A stretch of DNA of 64,000 nt from Mycteria americana. Lineage: Eukaryota > Chordata > Aves > Ciconiiformes > Ciconiidae. Numbering within the stretch: the first letter of the stretch is position 1; the number at the start of each line of letters is the position of its first letter. The stretch spans positions 30,412,501 through 30,476,500 of the forward strand of contig NC_134373.1 in NCBI RefSeq assembly GCF_035582795.1. The letters are read 5' to 3'. This document shows, piece by piece, positions 47,007-60,600 of the stretch. The notes under the pieces are model-generated. The model was given only the letters and a program-made list of their open reading frames with translations, was not told where the DNA came from and did no database searches. The position numbers and the translations under genes are program-made.

Positions 47007-47770
47007 AACTGACAACTTTTAAGAAGTGAATGAAATTCATTATGGCTTTTCCACTGTAAACAACTCTTAGAAATTTGTCATTTGATTGAAAACATGACCT
47101 ATCTGTAGCACTGAAAAGTGCCTGATCCACTGAAGATGAACTGTTAATCTAGGGGTCTGTGTATATCCAAGCCTCTGGTGTATGTTTGTGAAAGAACTAA
47201 TCTTTAAAGCAAGGTGAGTAAGATTCACTTGATCTTGAATGTTGTTATTGCTTAAAGTATGTGACTTTGAAGTGCCCAGAATTGCAACTGCTGTTCTTCA
47301 AAGAAAAACAGATCTCGAGGACCGTTTCCAACTTCCTTTCAATGTCGTTTTTTCAGCGTGTCAAAGGGGATGTATACAGATGGACAAATACTGTTTGTGT
47401 TAGGTCATTCATTTAGAGAAAAATCAGAGCCATAGAAGAATTTGAACTAGATGCATATGCCAGTATAAATCTAGCGTAATTTCATTGAAGCTACTCCAGT
47501 TTGTACTTGTATAAAAAAACCCCAGGACTTGACCTCAGATATCCAATACACAGCAGCCTGCATTCCCTAATGTCACACTGAACACTAAGTCACGTTCAGA
47601 AAAGACAGCCTTTTTGCAGCATATATACGATGAGCAGGATTTTTGGCATTGTTTTGAAAACCACTTTAAACTTTTATGGCAAAGAACCATTTTTGACTAT
47701 GGTTTCTGTGATTCTAATGGCCTTAAAAGTTTATACCACAACTTCCCTTTCAGCAACACATTTGTATAGA

Positions 47771-47827
47771 AGCTGTACAGGCTCTGGGGTTATGTGATCA
47801 GCTGTACAGGGGAGGGGTTATGGGATC
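47771..47827. repeat. Two-copy tandem repeat, 28-29-bp unit
   Basis: The unit starting AGCTGTACAGG and ending GGATC or TGATC occurs at 47771-47799 and 47800-47827, with a few substitutions and a 1-base length difference. The diverged copies indicate an older duplication. Confidence 0.85.
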
Positions 47828-47948
47828 ACTACAGCACTGAAACCTGAAAATACGTTTTTCATGATCCTGATACTTTATTTCTATTTAGGGAGTTTGACTT
47901 TTTCTAATGAGTTTTCCAGTCCTCTGGCCCTGTCTTTTTTTGTTTAAG

Positions 47949-48002
47949 GATATGGTAGAGCATCTGACCCAGTATCAACAGCATTATCCTCACCCTCTGC
48001 TT
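47949..48002 (+). CDS. Candidate small exon, 54 nt (unproven)
   Basis: A pyrimidine-rich stretch ending TTTTTTTGTTTAAG looks like a splice acceptor and CTT|GTAAGT at 48003 is a strong donor. The 54 nt between are a multiple of three. An ATG at 47952 has G at -3 and G at +4, a good Kozak context. From it, 17 codons run open to the donor (MVEHLTQYQQHYPHPLL), ending in phase 0. The next frame is also open across the interval. It lies 1.6 kb past the CpG island on the strand suggested by the donors there, so it could be the first coding exon of that gene. I do not recognise the peptide, and splice-like pairs of this quality also occur by chance in introns. Confidence 0.22.
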
Positions 48003-49689
48003 GTAAGTACGGAGGACACTTGGTTAACCGCCTCCCCCTGTTTTTGGTGGCCTACTGTAAGCCAGTTGTTTGCCCTGTAGTCTGAAAGGTACACAGATAC
48101 TTCATGCTTTTGTACTCTGAGAAGTGCTCTGTTCATAGTGAAGTTTTCCAGTGCAGATTAGCGAAGGCAGTGGATTCAGTAAGCAGTCACCAAAATCTGT
48201 ATGTATTTGTGTAGCAAACACCTATCTAGTGCTCCATCACAAAGCCTCCACTTAATAATCTGGCCAAGGATTTCAAGGCAGCGAGTTTTTTCAAAGAAGC
48301 TACTTAGGAACATTAGATGTGACTATAGCATCAAACTAATTAGTTGCCACTCCATTTCTATGAAGCTTCCAGGGCTTTATAGAAATGCGATATTTGCACT
48401 TCTCACTTGCTGCTGAGGCATTGAGGTTAAGCAGTCTCTGCTTTTTGTCTGCTTTTTTACTGATGGGAAAGATTCCAGGGCATTGTTCGAGAGCTGCGCA
48501 ACCCCCTTATATACCTGGGTAAATATTTTAAACAGTTGCGCATTTGGACAACTTGCCACAAAGCATTAAGTGGTATTTAGGGTTTGCTTCAGCTCTGTTC
48601 CCAGGGCCTTTTTAAAGAAAACCAAAACAACAGGAGGTATTTGGGAATTAATTAGAACAACACTAAATAAAATAATAGCAAAGAATGAAACCCAGTATGA
48701 ATGACAGCGAGAAGGCATTGCGTTAGGAGGTAAATAATACATGTGTGCCTGTGCGTCCCTGCGTATATGTACACACACACATATGCGTGTATGCATGTAA
48801 TACGTACAATTCTTGACTCATGTATACAGCTGATCCCATATATGTGCATCTTCTAGAAATTAACTGGTATTTGGTGTACAAGTCATGAGAATTGGATCTT
48901 GCATGGTAATCTTGATAGTTGAAGAGGCAAAATTACAGGTTACCCAGTATTTCCATTCCAGTCACTGGTTCACAAGGGAAATCAGGTCTAATTTTCTGCA
49001 GGCCAGTTCTGGTTGGAAGTGAATACATGTTAGATGTGTATAACCCAGGAGAGGCCACAGAACTTCTCTTCATTTACACTTGCCTACTGTAAACCGCACC
49101 CCATACCCTGTAACTTCTTGTAAACAAAACAAACCCGAATACATAAAAGCTGAAATGCGCTGCACGAAGGGAATAGGGAAGTTGTTGTCCTGTAATTCAA
49201 AAGTTCAGAGCCCTAAAAGTTATTTGGGATTTGTGAATATCCAGTATCGCTGAAAAAGAGGCCCTGGTGCCTGGAAGTGGTCACCCAAATTAGAAAACAT
49301 TTGAAAACAGGCTCCTTCGGGCCCCTATTGTAATGAGTAGAAGCGTTTCTGGTACTGTCGTGGGCATGGCTGCCCAAAGACATCAGTCACTGGTGAATCT
49401 TTTCTCATTGTTTCACAGTTATTTGCGATTGGCTGTCACCTTTCTGCAATTATAAATATTCCAAGAGGAAACAATACAAATTAGAACTGTAGGTACCAGG
49501 ATCTTTGTACTGGATGTATTTCTTTTTACTTTCTAAGTGTTCTTTTTCATATGAAAAGAGTTTAGCAGCTTTATCCTTATTCAAGTCTTTTCTTTTTGTA
49601 TCTGCTGGGGAGAAAACCATTAATTTTGAGGAATGGTGAGAGTAAGCCTTAAGCTGCCTTTGACATTTTAGTTTAACTTGAATAGGTTA

Positions 49690-49704
49690 TTTTTTTTTTT
49701 TTTT
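49690..49704. repeat. Poly-T run (15 nt)
   Basis: Simple homopolymer; no acceptor AG follows at a useful distance. Confidence 0.9.
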
Positions 49705-52700
49705 TAAGAAAACAAGTTGGTGGGAAGTGTGTTTTAACTGTGAGCGCCGATTTCGACCATTAGCATAAGAAAAAAAGTTTTAGTGCATTTACTATTGTAT
49801 TGAATGAAGAGTTCCAACAGTCAGGGAAAAGAAAGTAAAAGGCTGTAAAGAAATGATGGTCTATTCAGATTATTCAGCAGCCCAAAGCTCTGGTCATCTG
49901 CCTCTGAAATCTGTGATCGGGATATCACTTTTATCTTCCTGTGCCTTTCTCTCGCCTTTTTCACATGTTCACTTTTGTCAAGGTTTATTGATCACGTTTT
50001 CTTCTCTGCAAATCTGTGGAAAATTTAATGAACCAAAAACAACAGAGAAATAAAAGGAACTTTTTATTCATTAGCGCTAGATTGAATTTTGTTCTATAGT
50101 CACTACCCTCTTGCCTCCCATGTGCGTCATTGTGTCACTCCTGCAGCACTTACAGTACATACAGTGGGGATGGCTGCGTTATTAATTCTCTTCCAGGGAA
50201 AAGTTTGTTTAATGTTGTGATCTCATGGCAGATCCAGCCCTGCTGCTTGTCTCTTCTTCTCTGCCCTCCTGACATTCAGATTCTTGACTGTGGTGCTTCT
50301 GCCGCTAAATACCTTAAAGTGTGTATTCCGCAGAGCATTTACCTCTTCAAGAATGAAATGTATTTGCTGCCTAGCAATTAAACCCAAATTTAAATGATTG
50401 CAGATTAGTAGTAGTTACTTACAATCCTGATTGTTTTGGTGCTATGATCCTTGTTCATTACACATCTGCTTTGCCATGGTGCTGCCCCAGAGTGCTTTGT
50501 GATGCAAATGCTTTTGTTAACTTACAAATAGTTTCAGTATCTAGATCATCTCAGGTGACATACTTAAGTCTCTTCTTTTTTCCCAGATGGACTTAAAAAG
50601 CTGTAATTAAATGTGGCTTCCAGTATGATTAAGCTTTGCTAACATTTTCCATGGAACGATTTACTTGAACTCTGGCACTTTCTGATCCTGTCACTGGAAG
50701 ATTTTTCAATAAAGGCCCTTTTTAACATTAATTTCTTTTCATTTAGTGCAGCTTGTAAGTGTAGGGAAATGAGTTAAAATGGAGCATATATCTGCCTGAG
50801 AGATTTCTTGGGTGTTTCTTGATTCCGAAGACCTTCACTGCTGCTCTGTGTTAAATGCTAAGGCGTAAATCCCCGGGGGAAGGAAGACCGCAGTTCTGTG
50901 GAATAGTCCTAAATACTCCCGTAATGAGTAGTACCATCAATACTGATACTTTTAAGGGATGAGCTAAAAGCGACGAAAGGGTATCCATACTTGAGCTTGT
51001 AATTTCAGCTACAGAGATGGCACATCTGTGTCCGTTCTGTAGGAATACACACCTGCAGTCTTAAACTGCCTCTAAATCTAGAGAAAGGACTTTGTGCCCA
51101 GCAGAATGAACCCTGCTGGGAAAATCTGGGCTCCTGTTTAAAAAAAAAAAAAGTAATAAAGAAGTCTTCTATCCCCTGTGAAATGTGGGATTTTACTGTA
51201 GATAATTCATTTAAATGAAACTGATGAAATCTCTCCAGAGGAACATGCCTTCTCTGGGATGCTCTGCTGCACAGCGGCAGCCAGCGTGGGTCCGGCCCGT
51301 TGGTGATGAGCACCCGGTGGTCACCGTCCCTCACCCCTGCCATGAGGTGCCAAGTACCCCGGCGGGGGACCCCCCGGTCCTCCCCAGGGTCTGCAAGGGA
51401 TGGTCAACCGCACAGCTTAATTCCTGCAGTAACAGCGGAAAACTTCCAGTGTTACACATGCAATTCAGATGTAATATCACAGTGCTGTGGCTTATATTCA
51501 TCGCTGGGAGATTTAAATATCCAGTCTCTGGAAGTTAAATCCTTTTTTTCTTTAAATGTCCTATGTATTTAGTGATTATGTTCTCTTGGAGCAAGTGGAT
51601 CACCTGGAAGTCGTCTACCACTGCGTTAAGCAGTTTGATTCAGTTACTAAAATTCATTGAAAAACCCTTGAAAACATCCCACCAATTTTTTTCAGCTTGG
51701 AAAGCGGCATCCCAAGCTAAAAATCGGTCTATTGCTCCCCTCCATACTGACCTGCGCAGTCCCGTTAGAGCCCCTTTTATCATGCCTGCTTTAAAAGCAG
51801 GGTCCGTTGATTGCGACGGTGTTAAAAGAGCATCAGTTCCCAACACCCAGATCGCTCCTTTTCAGAGCAATCCTCAGCAAGGCCTCTTTGTGCAGTGGAC
51901 AATGCAATAAGTCAGACAGGACTTTCTGAGCCACCTCTATAAGGAACTGTAAGGGCTACTGAAGTACACTTGTGTTAAGTTGAATTGATTGAAATTTAAT
52001 GGCTGTTAGTAGCTATGAATGGTAATGATTTTCTAGAGTATCTTCACCATGCTTGACATTAATAAATGGAGAGTGTGTCTGTGTGACGCTAGTGTGTTAT
52101 TCATTTTTAAAGATGCTTTCTCCCAGCCCTCTTTCCCATAATTTAGTTGTTTTGATGCATCAGAAAAAAAATCTTGGGCTTCGAAGGGCACGTACATCTT
52201 GTCAACGTAATTTTGTGCTCATGATTTTTATTTTTTCGAATTCCAACATAAATCAGACTACAATATAGTAAGAGTGATGAATTTGTTTTACATGCCATCA
52301 TGAATTAATGTTATGCAAATAGAAGCTTTACAGGTGCCATGATTTACTTAATAATTTCAAGTTCTAATATTTAAGCTCATTCATTATGTTTGAGTAAAAA
52401 AAAAATAGCACGTTCATATTTTTAAACGTGAAATGTGAGATTTGTGTGCATTTGCTGTGTGTAGTTGCTGTGTAAGCACATTTGATGGCTAAGAAAGAAT
52501 CAATCAGTGTTTGCATTCGGCACCTTATTCCTGTACATGATACAGAGACATTTCAAAGAGAATAATCAAATATTTGTGTGTAAGGAGAGGAAGATGCTGG
52601 TAAAACATCCTTCAAGGATATAAAGAAGCAGAAAACTGCCAAAGTAAAGTTTTTCGGCCTTTAAAAATTGAGCAGAGCGGCACGGTTTTGCTATGCAAAG

Positions 52701-53041
52701 TGGGCTTTATTTCATCCTGAACAGCTCGCTGCGAGCTGCTCCCAGACCTGTCGTCTTCACCGTATGGTGAGGACGAGCCGAGGAGCTGGTGAGAGCTATA
52801 GGCATCCTGGGTCAAAGGTGAATGCGAATGTGATCGCAGGGTTTTCAGGCTTTGATATCATTTTTAGTGTGCTTCCCAAAGGCTAAGGACAAGGGGGAGA
52901 AAGTTTGACACATAAATACATCTTGAATCTCTGAAGATAAGGATAGATTTTGATTTTATTTCTCAAAAAATTGAGGTCACTCTGGTCTGATGACAGGCTG
53001 AAAGCCCATCACTCAATTTTTTTCTTTTTCTTACTTTTTCT

Positions 53042-53054
53042 CCCCCCCCCCCCC
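53042..53054. repeat. Poly-C run (13 nt)
   Basis: C homopolymer preceded by a T-rich stretch. Together they look like a long pyrimidine tract, but no exon follows that I can recognise. Confidence 0.9.
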
Positions 53055-54014
53055 TGGACAGACAGAAGCTTATTTTTGATACATTGTACACATTGAGTTA
53101 GTGACAGCATATTCAGGTTTTGAAGTTTGTGGCCCTGGGGTCAAGGTTTAGCATTAATATCTGGGCCTCCCTGCCCGGGTAGTAAGGATTTTACTGATTA
53201 TGCCACAAAAGAACCAAACCTCTTAAATTTGGTAATGGAGATGAATTAAAAGTGAAGCTTTACAAAATTCTTTTGCTCCATGCAACAGGACTATGTGTTT
53301 CCATGATTGCTACAGCCATTAGTCATGGGAGTAGGCTCAAGAATTGGTCCTTGACCTCTTCAAGCCCAGGGGACTGTTGGCCAGGGAGCGGAGTGATACT
53401 TGGCTTTTAGTAATTTTGACAACTTCTGCTGCTGCTGTGTGTGTTCTTGAAGAACTTGGAGGAGAAATTCATCCTGATGCACCATTCAGGCCAAGGATTT
53501 AGCTGGGTGTTAAAGGGCCATTTGGGAAGTGGTGCACAGTGCATGTATCATGATCAAGTTAATTATGTTGCTTTGGCAACCACAGCTTTGGTATTTCCTG
53601 ACTAGGGCTCGTTGATGGAGTCATATTCCAATATCTGGCGTCATCAAAACTAAAACCTCTTGCAAAATCAGGTCAGTTTGTCAAAAAGTGGCAGAAAAAA
53701 GAGATGAGGGATTTTTCTGACAGCGTTAAAATTAATTTTTTACATTCAGGTCATTCATTCAGGTTTGGTGTTGAAATAAGTTTCTATTTAGAATTTTAAA
53801 ATATAATTCCATTGTACGAAATACAGTAGCAACACAATTGATTTTCCAGTAGGCTCCAAGTGATTGTTTTCAGAATCCTTTTGTGGAGAATTTCAGCATT
53901 TTGGGGTTTTGTTCCAGTTCCCAGTAAGTCAGATTTGGAAATGTTAAATTCCTTTCCAAACTGCAGTAACTGTGTTCCCAACTTTGCTCTTCCCTTCTCA
54001 GAACTGTAAGGGAA

Positions 54015-54041
54015 TACAGAGCTGAGTTACACAGCTCTGTA
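54015..54041. repeat. Perfect 10-bp inverted repeat
   Basis: TACAGAGCTG (54015-54024) and CAGCTCTGTA (54032-54041) flank a 7-nt loop. Too short for a pre-miRNA; recorded as a palindrome only. Confidence 0.75.
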
Positions 54042-55942
54042 CACAGTACATGTGTTACCGAACCATGTCCATGGCTAATTTTTTTTCCTTTGATTTATTG
54101 TGTGTGTTGTTGGGGTCTTGTACCCAATTTTTTTTAAAGAAAAGGGAATGAAGGGGAAAACATTGCACATACTGGGGTTGCATTGTCTCAGCAAAGCCTG
54201 CACCTAATGACTGACCCTGCTGCAGCACTCTTAATCCCTATTTTCTATTTGAGAAAATGTTCCTACTTTTGCATTTTTCACCAAGGCCTCTGGTGGGGCT
54301 TGCTAAAGTTTAAACTATGTGTTGGACTTACTCTGAGAAATTCACTGGTGTTGAAGGTGAGTTCATCCCTCTGGGACAAAGCACATGTGGGGAGGTGGGC
54401 GGCGAAAGGCAGGTCTGGATCTGCGTCGAGGGGACGGGGATGAAACGGGGCAGCGCTGGCAGCCGCTGGAGTTTGCACCATTCTCCCAGGAGCGTGCAAG
54501 GTGAGGGATCCTCCTCCTTTGCTTTCCAGAGGGCATTTCCAGCGGTGCAGATGGCAGGGGGATCTTTGCCAAGGCATTCATTTCCTTTAATCTCTTCTCA
54601 GGGCAAAGATACCCAAAGAGCCAGACGCCATCCAAGCTGTTGAAGGTGGGAAATGAGCAGGGTTTTCTTGGTGGGGGGAACTTACTGACAGTGAGCCGGC
54701 GTTGCTCTCTGCTGCCCATTCTGGGCTGGCCCATTTCAGGTCACCTTGGGTACCTCCACACTGCCTGATGGTTTGCTGGGAATGCACTGCCTCAGGTTAG
54801 GCTGGAAATTTTTAGTGCGTTGGGTGCAGTCAGATGACAACGTGCTCTAGCTGTCAGGCTGAAGGAAGGGGGCACAGAATAACTTGGGACCCCTAGCCCT
54901 GGTCATTTTGGTGACCTCCTCCCTTGCTGTTGAAGATGCAACTTTGCAGCCTAAGGGGACCTCCTGGCTTCACCCCAGTCCCCCCTCCTGTTGCTGCATG
55001 TGGAATAACCAGCACCTTCACGGGGTTAACCAGGAGCAGATCTTCTCAGTGCAGCGTAGGACCCTCCAGTGGAGGTGAAGAAGGCAACCACTCAAGATGT
55101 CATCTTCAAAGTGGCTTCTCCCCCCCTTTCCTCAGCCACTCTCTTCTCCTGGCATGGTGCGGCTGAGGGGCTGGCTGGATGTTAGCCCTCCTGTAATGAA
55201 GGGGGAGCGGTTGGTGTTTTGTTGTGGGGTTTTTTTTTCCCCCTCTTGCTACATGTTGTTAGTTGCTAGGATGAGGTCTGTGCTTCTCGCGCGCCAAACG
55301 GCGTGCCTTCTGGGTGTACTAAATCACGCGTCCCCACGAACCTCCCGTGTAGGCTGGACCGGGAGCCGTTGGTGCAGCAGTTCAAACAAAGTGCAGTGCT
55401 GCAGGTGCTCTTTTGCTGGCTGATTGCTTCAAATGTCACACCTCTCCTCGACTTAATGTCTACGCTATTTCAACATCTCATGTGAGCTAATGGAGTTAAG
55501 GCATCACCCGTTTCTCCCTCTCTCCCTGGAGGTTACAGATTTCTGGACACCCTTGAGATGGAGTTTTAAGGTCATCGGTGGCATTTTTAGGTCACAGAAC
55601 TGCAGCACCCTGTCTTCTCACCAGCTAATCAAATGACTAATTAGTTCTTCTATCGCTGCCGCTATCTTTTTCTCTAGCTTTGGTTCAGCTCTGCAGGATG
55701 AAGTCTGCTAGGAGATGACACCTGAGAATTATTTGATTGGAAACTTAAAGGCAGGTATGGTCAAGAGACTCCATATGAGCAGTCATTGGTGCCTGCGTAC
55801 CTCAATTCATCCATGTATGTTAAGGCATCTGTCAAAGCACAGTGTTTAAAAACAGCCTTCCTATAAGCTTTCCTATGATTATGGTAGTGAAGATACCAAA
55901 TACACAGCACTTTTAATTCCATTGTAATTTGGGTTATTTCCA

Positions 55943-55975
55943 TTTTTTTGTTTTGTTTTGTTTTGTTTTTTTTTT
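55943..55975. repeat. (TTTTG)n tract
   Basis: About four TTTTG units bordered by T runs: a pentanucleotide microsatellite. Confidence 0.9.
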
Positions 55976-57289
55976 AACAAAGGCAGCTGTGTACATATAT
56001 TTTAGGGTTTTTTTAGCGTACGTGCATTTTTGCATCCAGGCACTTTATCATGCACCCTCTAAAACACTCATAAATAGGGACTTGGGTAGTGCAAACCTTT
56101 GCGTGTATTGCAGCCATATTAACCCACTTTATTTCCCACTTTTCTCAGGTGTTGATGGCATCTGGTTGCGACAGATGCTTTCTGATAAAGCCTTCAGATC
56201 AACATGCCTTTGGAGACATCAGTGCTCTGTGTTGGTACTTGCAGACTGCTGTATCCAAATACTCTTCTTTAATTGTCTTATTAAGTAGAGAATTAAGCTC
56301 TGTGCTTTGACTGTTTTGGTGCCAGTGATTCTTATTGCAGGCTTTGGCACAGCACCACGTTGTGTTTTAAAGAGACAGCATCACTTTAATGATGTGGGAA
56401 TTGAGTTGGAGGATAAAAATCCGCTGAGAACAATGGCTGACTGAGAGTACGGTACGTAAAATCTGATTTTATGTTCTTCCCTTCAGACTATTAGGTGGGG
56501 GGTTTAGTTCAAATGCATGCAGTGATTTAAGAAATAAAAAGCAGAAAGTCTCACTGCTGCCAGACCACAGGCTCCTCAGCGCCAGACTTGCAGACGAATG
56601 TCACATGTTGCTGTATGTTTTGAAAGCATACCATGTGTTATTCTTTAGCTGTCTCAGTCCTCCCCCCGGCTATATCGTCTTCTCCCTAGCCAATCTCACA
56701 GAAAAAACTTTTAATGAAATAAACTTTCCTCTTCCTCCCTTCCCGCGCAGACCCGGGGCTGTGTTCCCCCGTACCTGCCGCTCTACGCAAAGGTCTCTGC
56801 CTGCGAACTTGCAGAAGTGATTTTAACTTGACTTCATGTAACTCTGCCTCTCGTGCTTTAAATCAGACACTTTTGACACTGATATTGCAGCTTATGTTGT
56901 GTGTTAAGATCAAGAGCTCACAAATGACTAAACATATGGTTAAAACTTTTTTTTTCATGGAATATAATATGTTTCAGTTTAACTCGGCTGTGGGTCTAGA
57001 TAACAAACGTTTGCCATTAGAATCATTGCGTTTCCAGAAACAATTTTTTACTCCTTCTTTTCTACTGTCTTGGATTAATGTTTCCTCCAGCTAATGACAG
57101 GACCGGACATGCAAACTAGATTAGAGCATAGTGTGAATAGTATGAGCTGAAAATGCTGGCATCTTGCTTTATTGCCTACAAGGTTAAGCGGTTTACTGTG
57201 AGGTCGCAAGAAGTAAACTGAAAGCAAACTGGCAAATTAATCCAGATCTCTTGGGTCCCTCCCATGGCGAGAGCAGCTCCCTCTAAAAT

Positions 57290-57660
57290 GTTCTTTGAAC
57301 CCCCCGCCCCCTTGCCCGTCCCCCGAACCCGCAGCGATGCGGAGCTTTCCCACTGATGGCCAACTTGCACACAGACGGGAGGCCAGAGTCCGGCCACCCA
57401 TCGACTACCTGGGTGTCACTCTGACAGCGCGGCCGCGGGATGCCGCTCCTCCTCCTGATCTGTGGTGCCGGGACGAACGTGGCAGAAGAAGAGGTGGCAA
57501 CGGCACCCCGGCGCTGCGCCTGCTATGGGTGGTAAAGGCTGCTTTGCATTAGGGTCGCTCCCCAGGGCTGCCTTCCGCAGGAGGTCTGCTCCCGATTTCA
57601 GCAGGGGCAGGAGGCAGCCGGCGCTTTCGCTCGATATCTCTATTAAGTTCGCCGCACCAA
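57290..57660. promoter_or_regulatory. Small CpG-rich patch
   Basis: About 370 bp with clearly raised CpG (for example GCGCGGCCGCGGG at 57428-57440), isolated in AT-rich DNA 11 kb to the right of the main island. An 85-codon plus frame (57295-57552), rich in Pro and Arg, crosses it but shows no domain, and no good donor follows. It may be an alternative promoter, an internal intragenic island or an enhancer. Coding is not supported. Confidence 0.45.
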
Positions 57661-60600
57661 AAAAACCTGTGGCCTGGGAAAGCCTCCTGCTTGGGTTTCT
57701 GCAGAAAAGAGCATTTGAGTTGGTCTGGTGGTAGGACTTAAGATCGCATCTCTGATAAGCGAGAAGCTGTTGGGGAGTTATGTTAAAATAAAGGATAGAT
57801 GGTGAGGGCTGGGAAGACCAGAGCAGCTGGTATGAGGGATCATAGATGCATACCTATGTGTGCTAGCTGTATGTATGTTCTAGACCTCTGCTGAAAATTC
57901 ATCGTATTTCATTTGTATTCCTTCTATTTTTCCTTTTTTTCCTTTTTTTTTTTTTTTTGCTTGCTTGTTTGTTTGTTTTGTGGTTGTTGTTTTTTTTTTA
58001 AACACTGCCATGAATGGGATTTATTGCAAGCACCTGCATCCAGCTGTACCTTGTAATTGTAGGTGGTGCTCCACCAGCCTGGGACCTTAGGTGCTGGGTG
58101 TGCCAACTGATGTCCCAGTTTGCAACCATACTGGCCAGACTGTGGACTGGATGGGTCTGCATACTTATTCTACTCAAGAGCTTAGATTTGAATCCATGTT
58201 GAAAGGCTGGATCCCAGCCTGTGTCTTGGGTGTCAGGCTTGGAGTCCTCTCTCCAGTGGAAATGAATGATTTATTGGTTTTCTATGAAAACCAGACAATA
58301 ATAGAAAGCTTGTGTTTCACATGTAGGTTTGTAATTACGAGTGCGATGCTTGAATGATGAGGTGTACAGTGTTCAGAAAAAAAGCTGGCACCATCCTATG
58401 CGAGTGCAGGGCTTCCACCAGGCCGTGTCTCTGACAGATCAGTCCGACAAGTCCCGCTGTGACTGGGACCTCCTTCCTCACCAGTTCCTCATGTTTACGG
58501 GGGAACTGCGGTACTCAAACTGGGCTCAGCAACCAGCTGCGTTGTAGCGGCAGAAATGCTTCTGGGACGTGGCAAGTGCCCGTGCTGGGCCCACTAGCCT
58601 AAGGGAGAGCGAGTGCTGTGTCCTGCCTGGCTAAGATATTTAGCCTGTGTCTATGGGGAGGAAGAGGAAGATCCTCATCTCCCACCGGGCATATCACAGG
58701 GGAGACTGCTGGAGAACACGGGGCAGATTGGGCTACAGTGAGGTGGGAGGACCACATGGTATTGAGGTAAAAAGGCGGCAGAAAACCATGAGAAAGCAGG
58801 CATAATAATGCCTCTATTCACAAAACAACTCATTAGTTTTTAAGTGATTTTTTTCTGTTCGTGACTGAGTTGTGTTGATTGCAGCAAGGGTCTAACACTG
58901 CTTGATCTTAGGCTAGTCCTGCTCACTGAGGCAAGGTAAAGGGGAATTTGGGCCATATTTGGAGCTAGGCCAGTTTTTGTCCTAGTGAATAAAAGATGTA
59001 TCTGAGGAAGCGTTTTAGCCTCTGTCAGGGTACAGTTTTCTAAATGTGCAGTCAGGTGGCACTGGTTGCCTTTCCTGGTAATTTGAAGGGAACTCAAGAA
59101 AGGATTCCTGTCTGCTGCTATCCAAATGCAGCCTTCCTCCCTTGGGAGAGCTTGCGGAGGAAGGTAGAGGGTATAATTCACAGGCACTCGGAGTCCTCAG
59201 AGCTACGGTTTTAAGACGAGGAGTTGGAGCAGAAAACTGGATGCCTACATCTGGCAGCAGAGTTGGGTGAGGATTCAGTGCAGCTGCTGCTAACGCTAAC
59301 CCACCTTTAGCATCTCACGGGACGGTTTTGAGCTCTCTGGAGTCATTAACAGTGCTGGCTGCATCCAGAGGTGCAATTTCCCAAACATCTCTGCTGCCTG
59401 AAGAGACCTTAAGTTGCAACGCTGCAGGTTGCCCTCTCCTCCCTGCTGCCCTGGGCTGCCGTGGGTAAGGGTGTTGTGTAGGGCCATTTGGAGCATGTTT
59501 GCAACAGCAAAAGCATGAAACCCTGAATCAGTATCTAATATGTCTTTCTAGAGGCAGAAGAATGGGTGACCAAGTGTTTTCATGATAGGGATATGCAAGA
59601 GGGTAGCTTGACTTAGTCCCTTGGAAATACTGATAAACGTTGCAGCTCTGGCACCCTCATCAAGGGAGCATGGCTGCTCTTTCTAACAGGTTCATAAGGA
59701 AAAGCTCACAAGTGATGTCTGCATTGTGAGATCAAGTGTGACCAAGAGGGCTTTCTTCCCGTTTCATGTGTGTTATTGTTTCCCTCTCATACAGACCCCT
59801 GTGACCCATTTGTGCTAATGTGCCAGACATGGAGCTATGCCTTGAAACCATCCAGAGCTCGTGCTGGAGCAGAATGGCCATTTACCCTGCAACCCTCCAT
59901 AGGCAACAAGTGATACTCATGTTCTGCAGTGTGCCTTGTCTGCATACAAGTATGCAGAGGCCGTCCAAGATAGCTGCTATAAACTAGAAATCACCAGGTT
60001 TGGGACTTGCATTGCAGTGACAGACCTTTCCTTTGTAACGTTGTCACGGTGGCACATGAGAAAATACCTGAACCTGATTGCCTTGATTTATGAAAGCGGT
60101 AGTTGTAAGTTTGGTTATTTCCCGTGGGGCTTCTCAGAAAGCAATGCTTTCCCTGCCCTTTCCTTATCTGAGAGAGCCTTTCCTGTGGTCTGCAAAGATC
60201 ACCTTATCTTTCAGGGCATTTGTGGGACACGTGTTATGGCTCTGGTTAGTAGCAATGCCTGTGTGGATTATCTTAGGCAGAAGAACTATTGCATTATTTT
60301 GTGGGAAGTTCATAGACCTTTTACAGACTATTTTTTTAAGGGAGATCTTTGCCTTAAATTCACTGATCTTCAGTGGAAGAACCAGTGCCCTATAGAGGAG
60401 AAGGCTGGAATGTGAAATTAGCAGATCTCTACTCTGCCAGACCTGCGGGCTAGTGCGAAAGCATATTTAGCTCACAGCCAGCCATGGTATGTGCTGCCTC
60501 TTGGCTCATATGTAGTTAAGGGACATGAAGGAGACCCCAAAAGACAGGTTCTCAGATAACCTGCTGGGAGCTGGGGTAAATACCGCTGGGGAAAGAAGGG

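Larger units (their letters stand above)
46321..47948. other. Flank right of the CpG island, probably intron
   Basis: GC falls sharply after 46320. The segment has a poly-A run (46707-46720), a duplicated 'acttcactag' (46750-46770), a possible conserved block with inverted C/EBP-type words (46972-47006) and a tandem duplication (47771-47827). No exon is recognised. Confidence 0.5.
48003..57289. other. Gene-free stretch, probably intron
   Basis: No further exon is recognised. It contains poly-T (49690-49704), poly-C (53042-53054), a (TTTTG)n tract (55943-55975) and a 10-bp inverted repeat (54015-54041). Local GC rises occur at about 51290-51400 and 54370-54800, with overlapping frames of up to 123 codons on both strands; none has a domain. 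Confidence 0.5.

Noticed and set aside
59936..60415. 159-codon plus-strand frame starting MSAYKYAEAV
   Set aside because: Its composition is ordinary, which made it worth a look, but there is no known motif and no promoter or splice context, and a second frame overlaps it. Probably chance.
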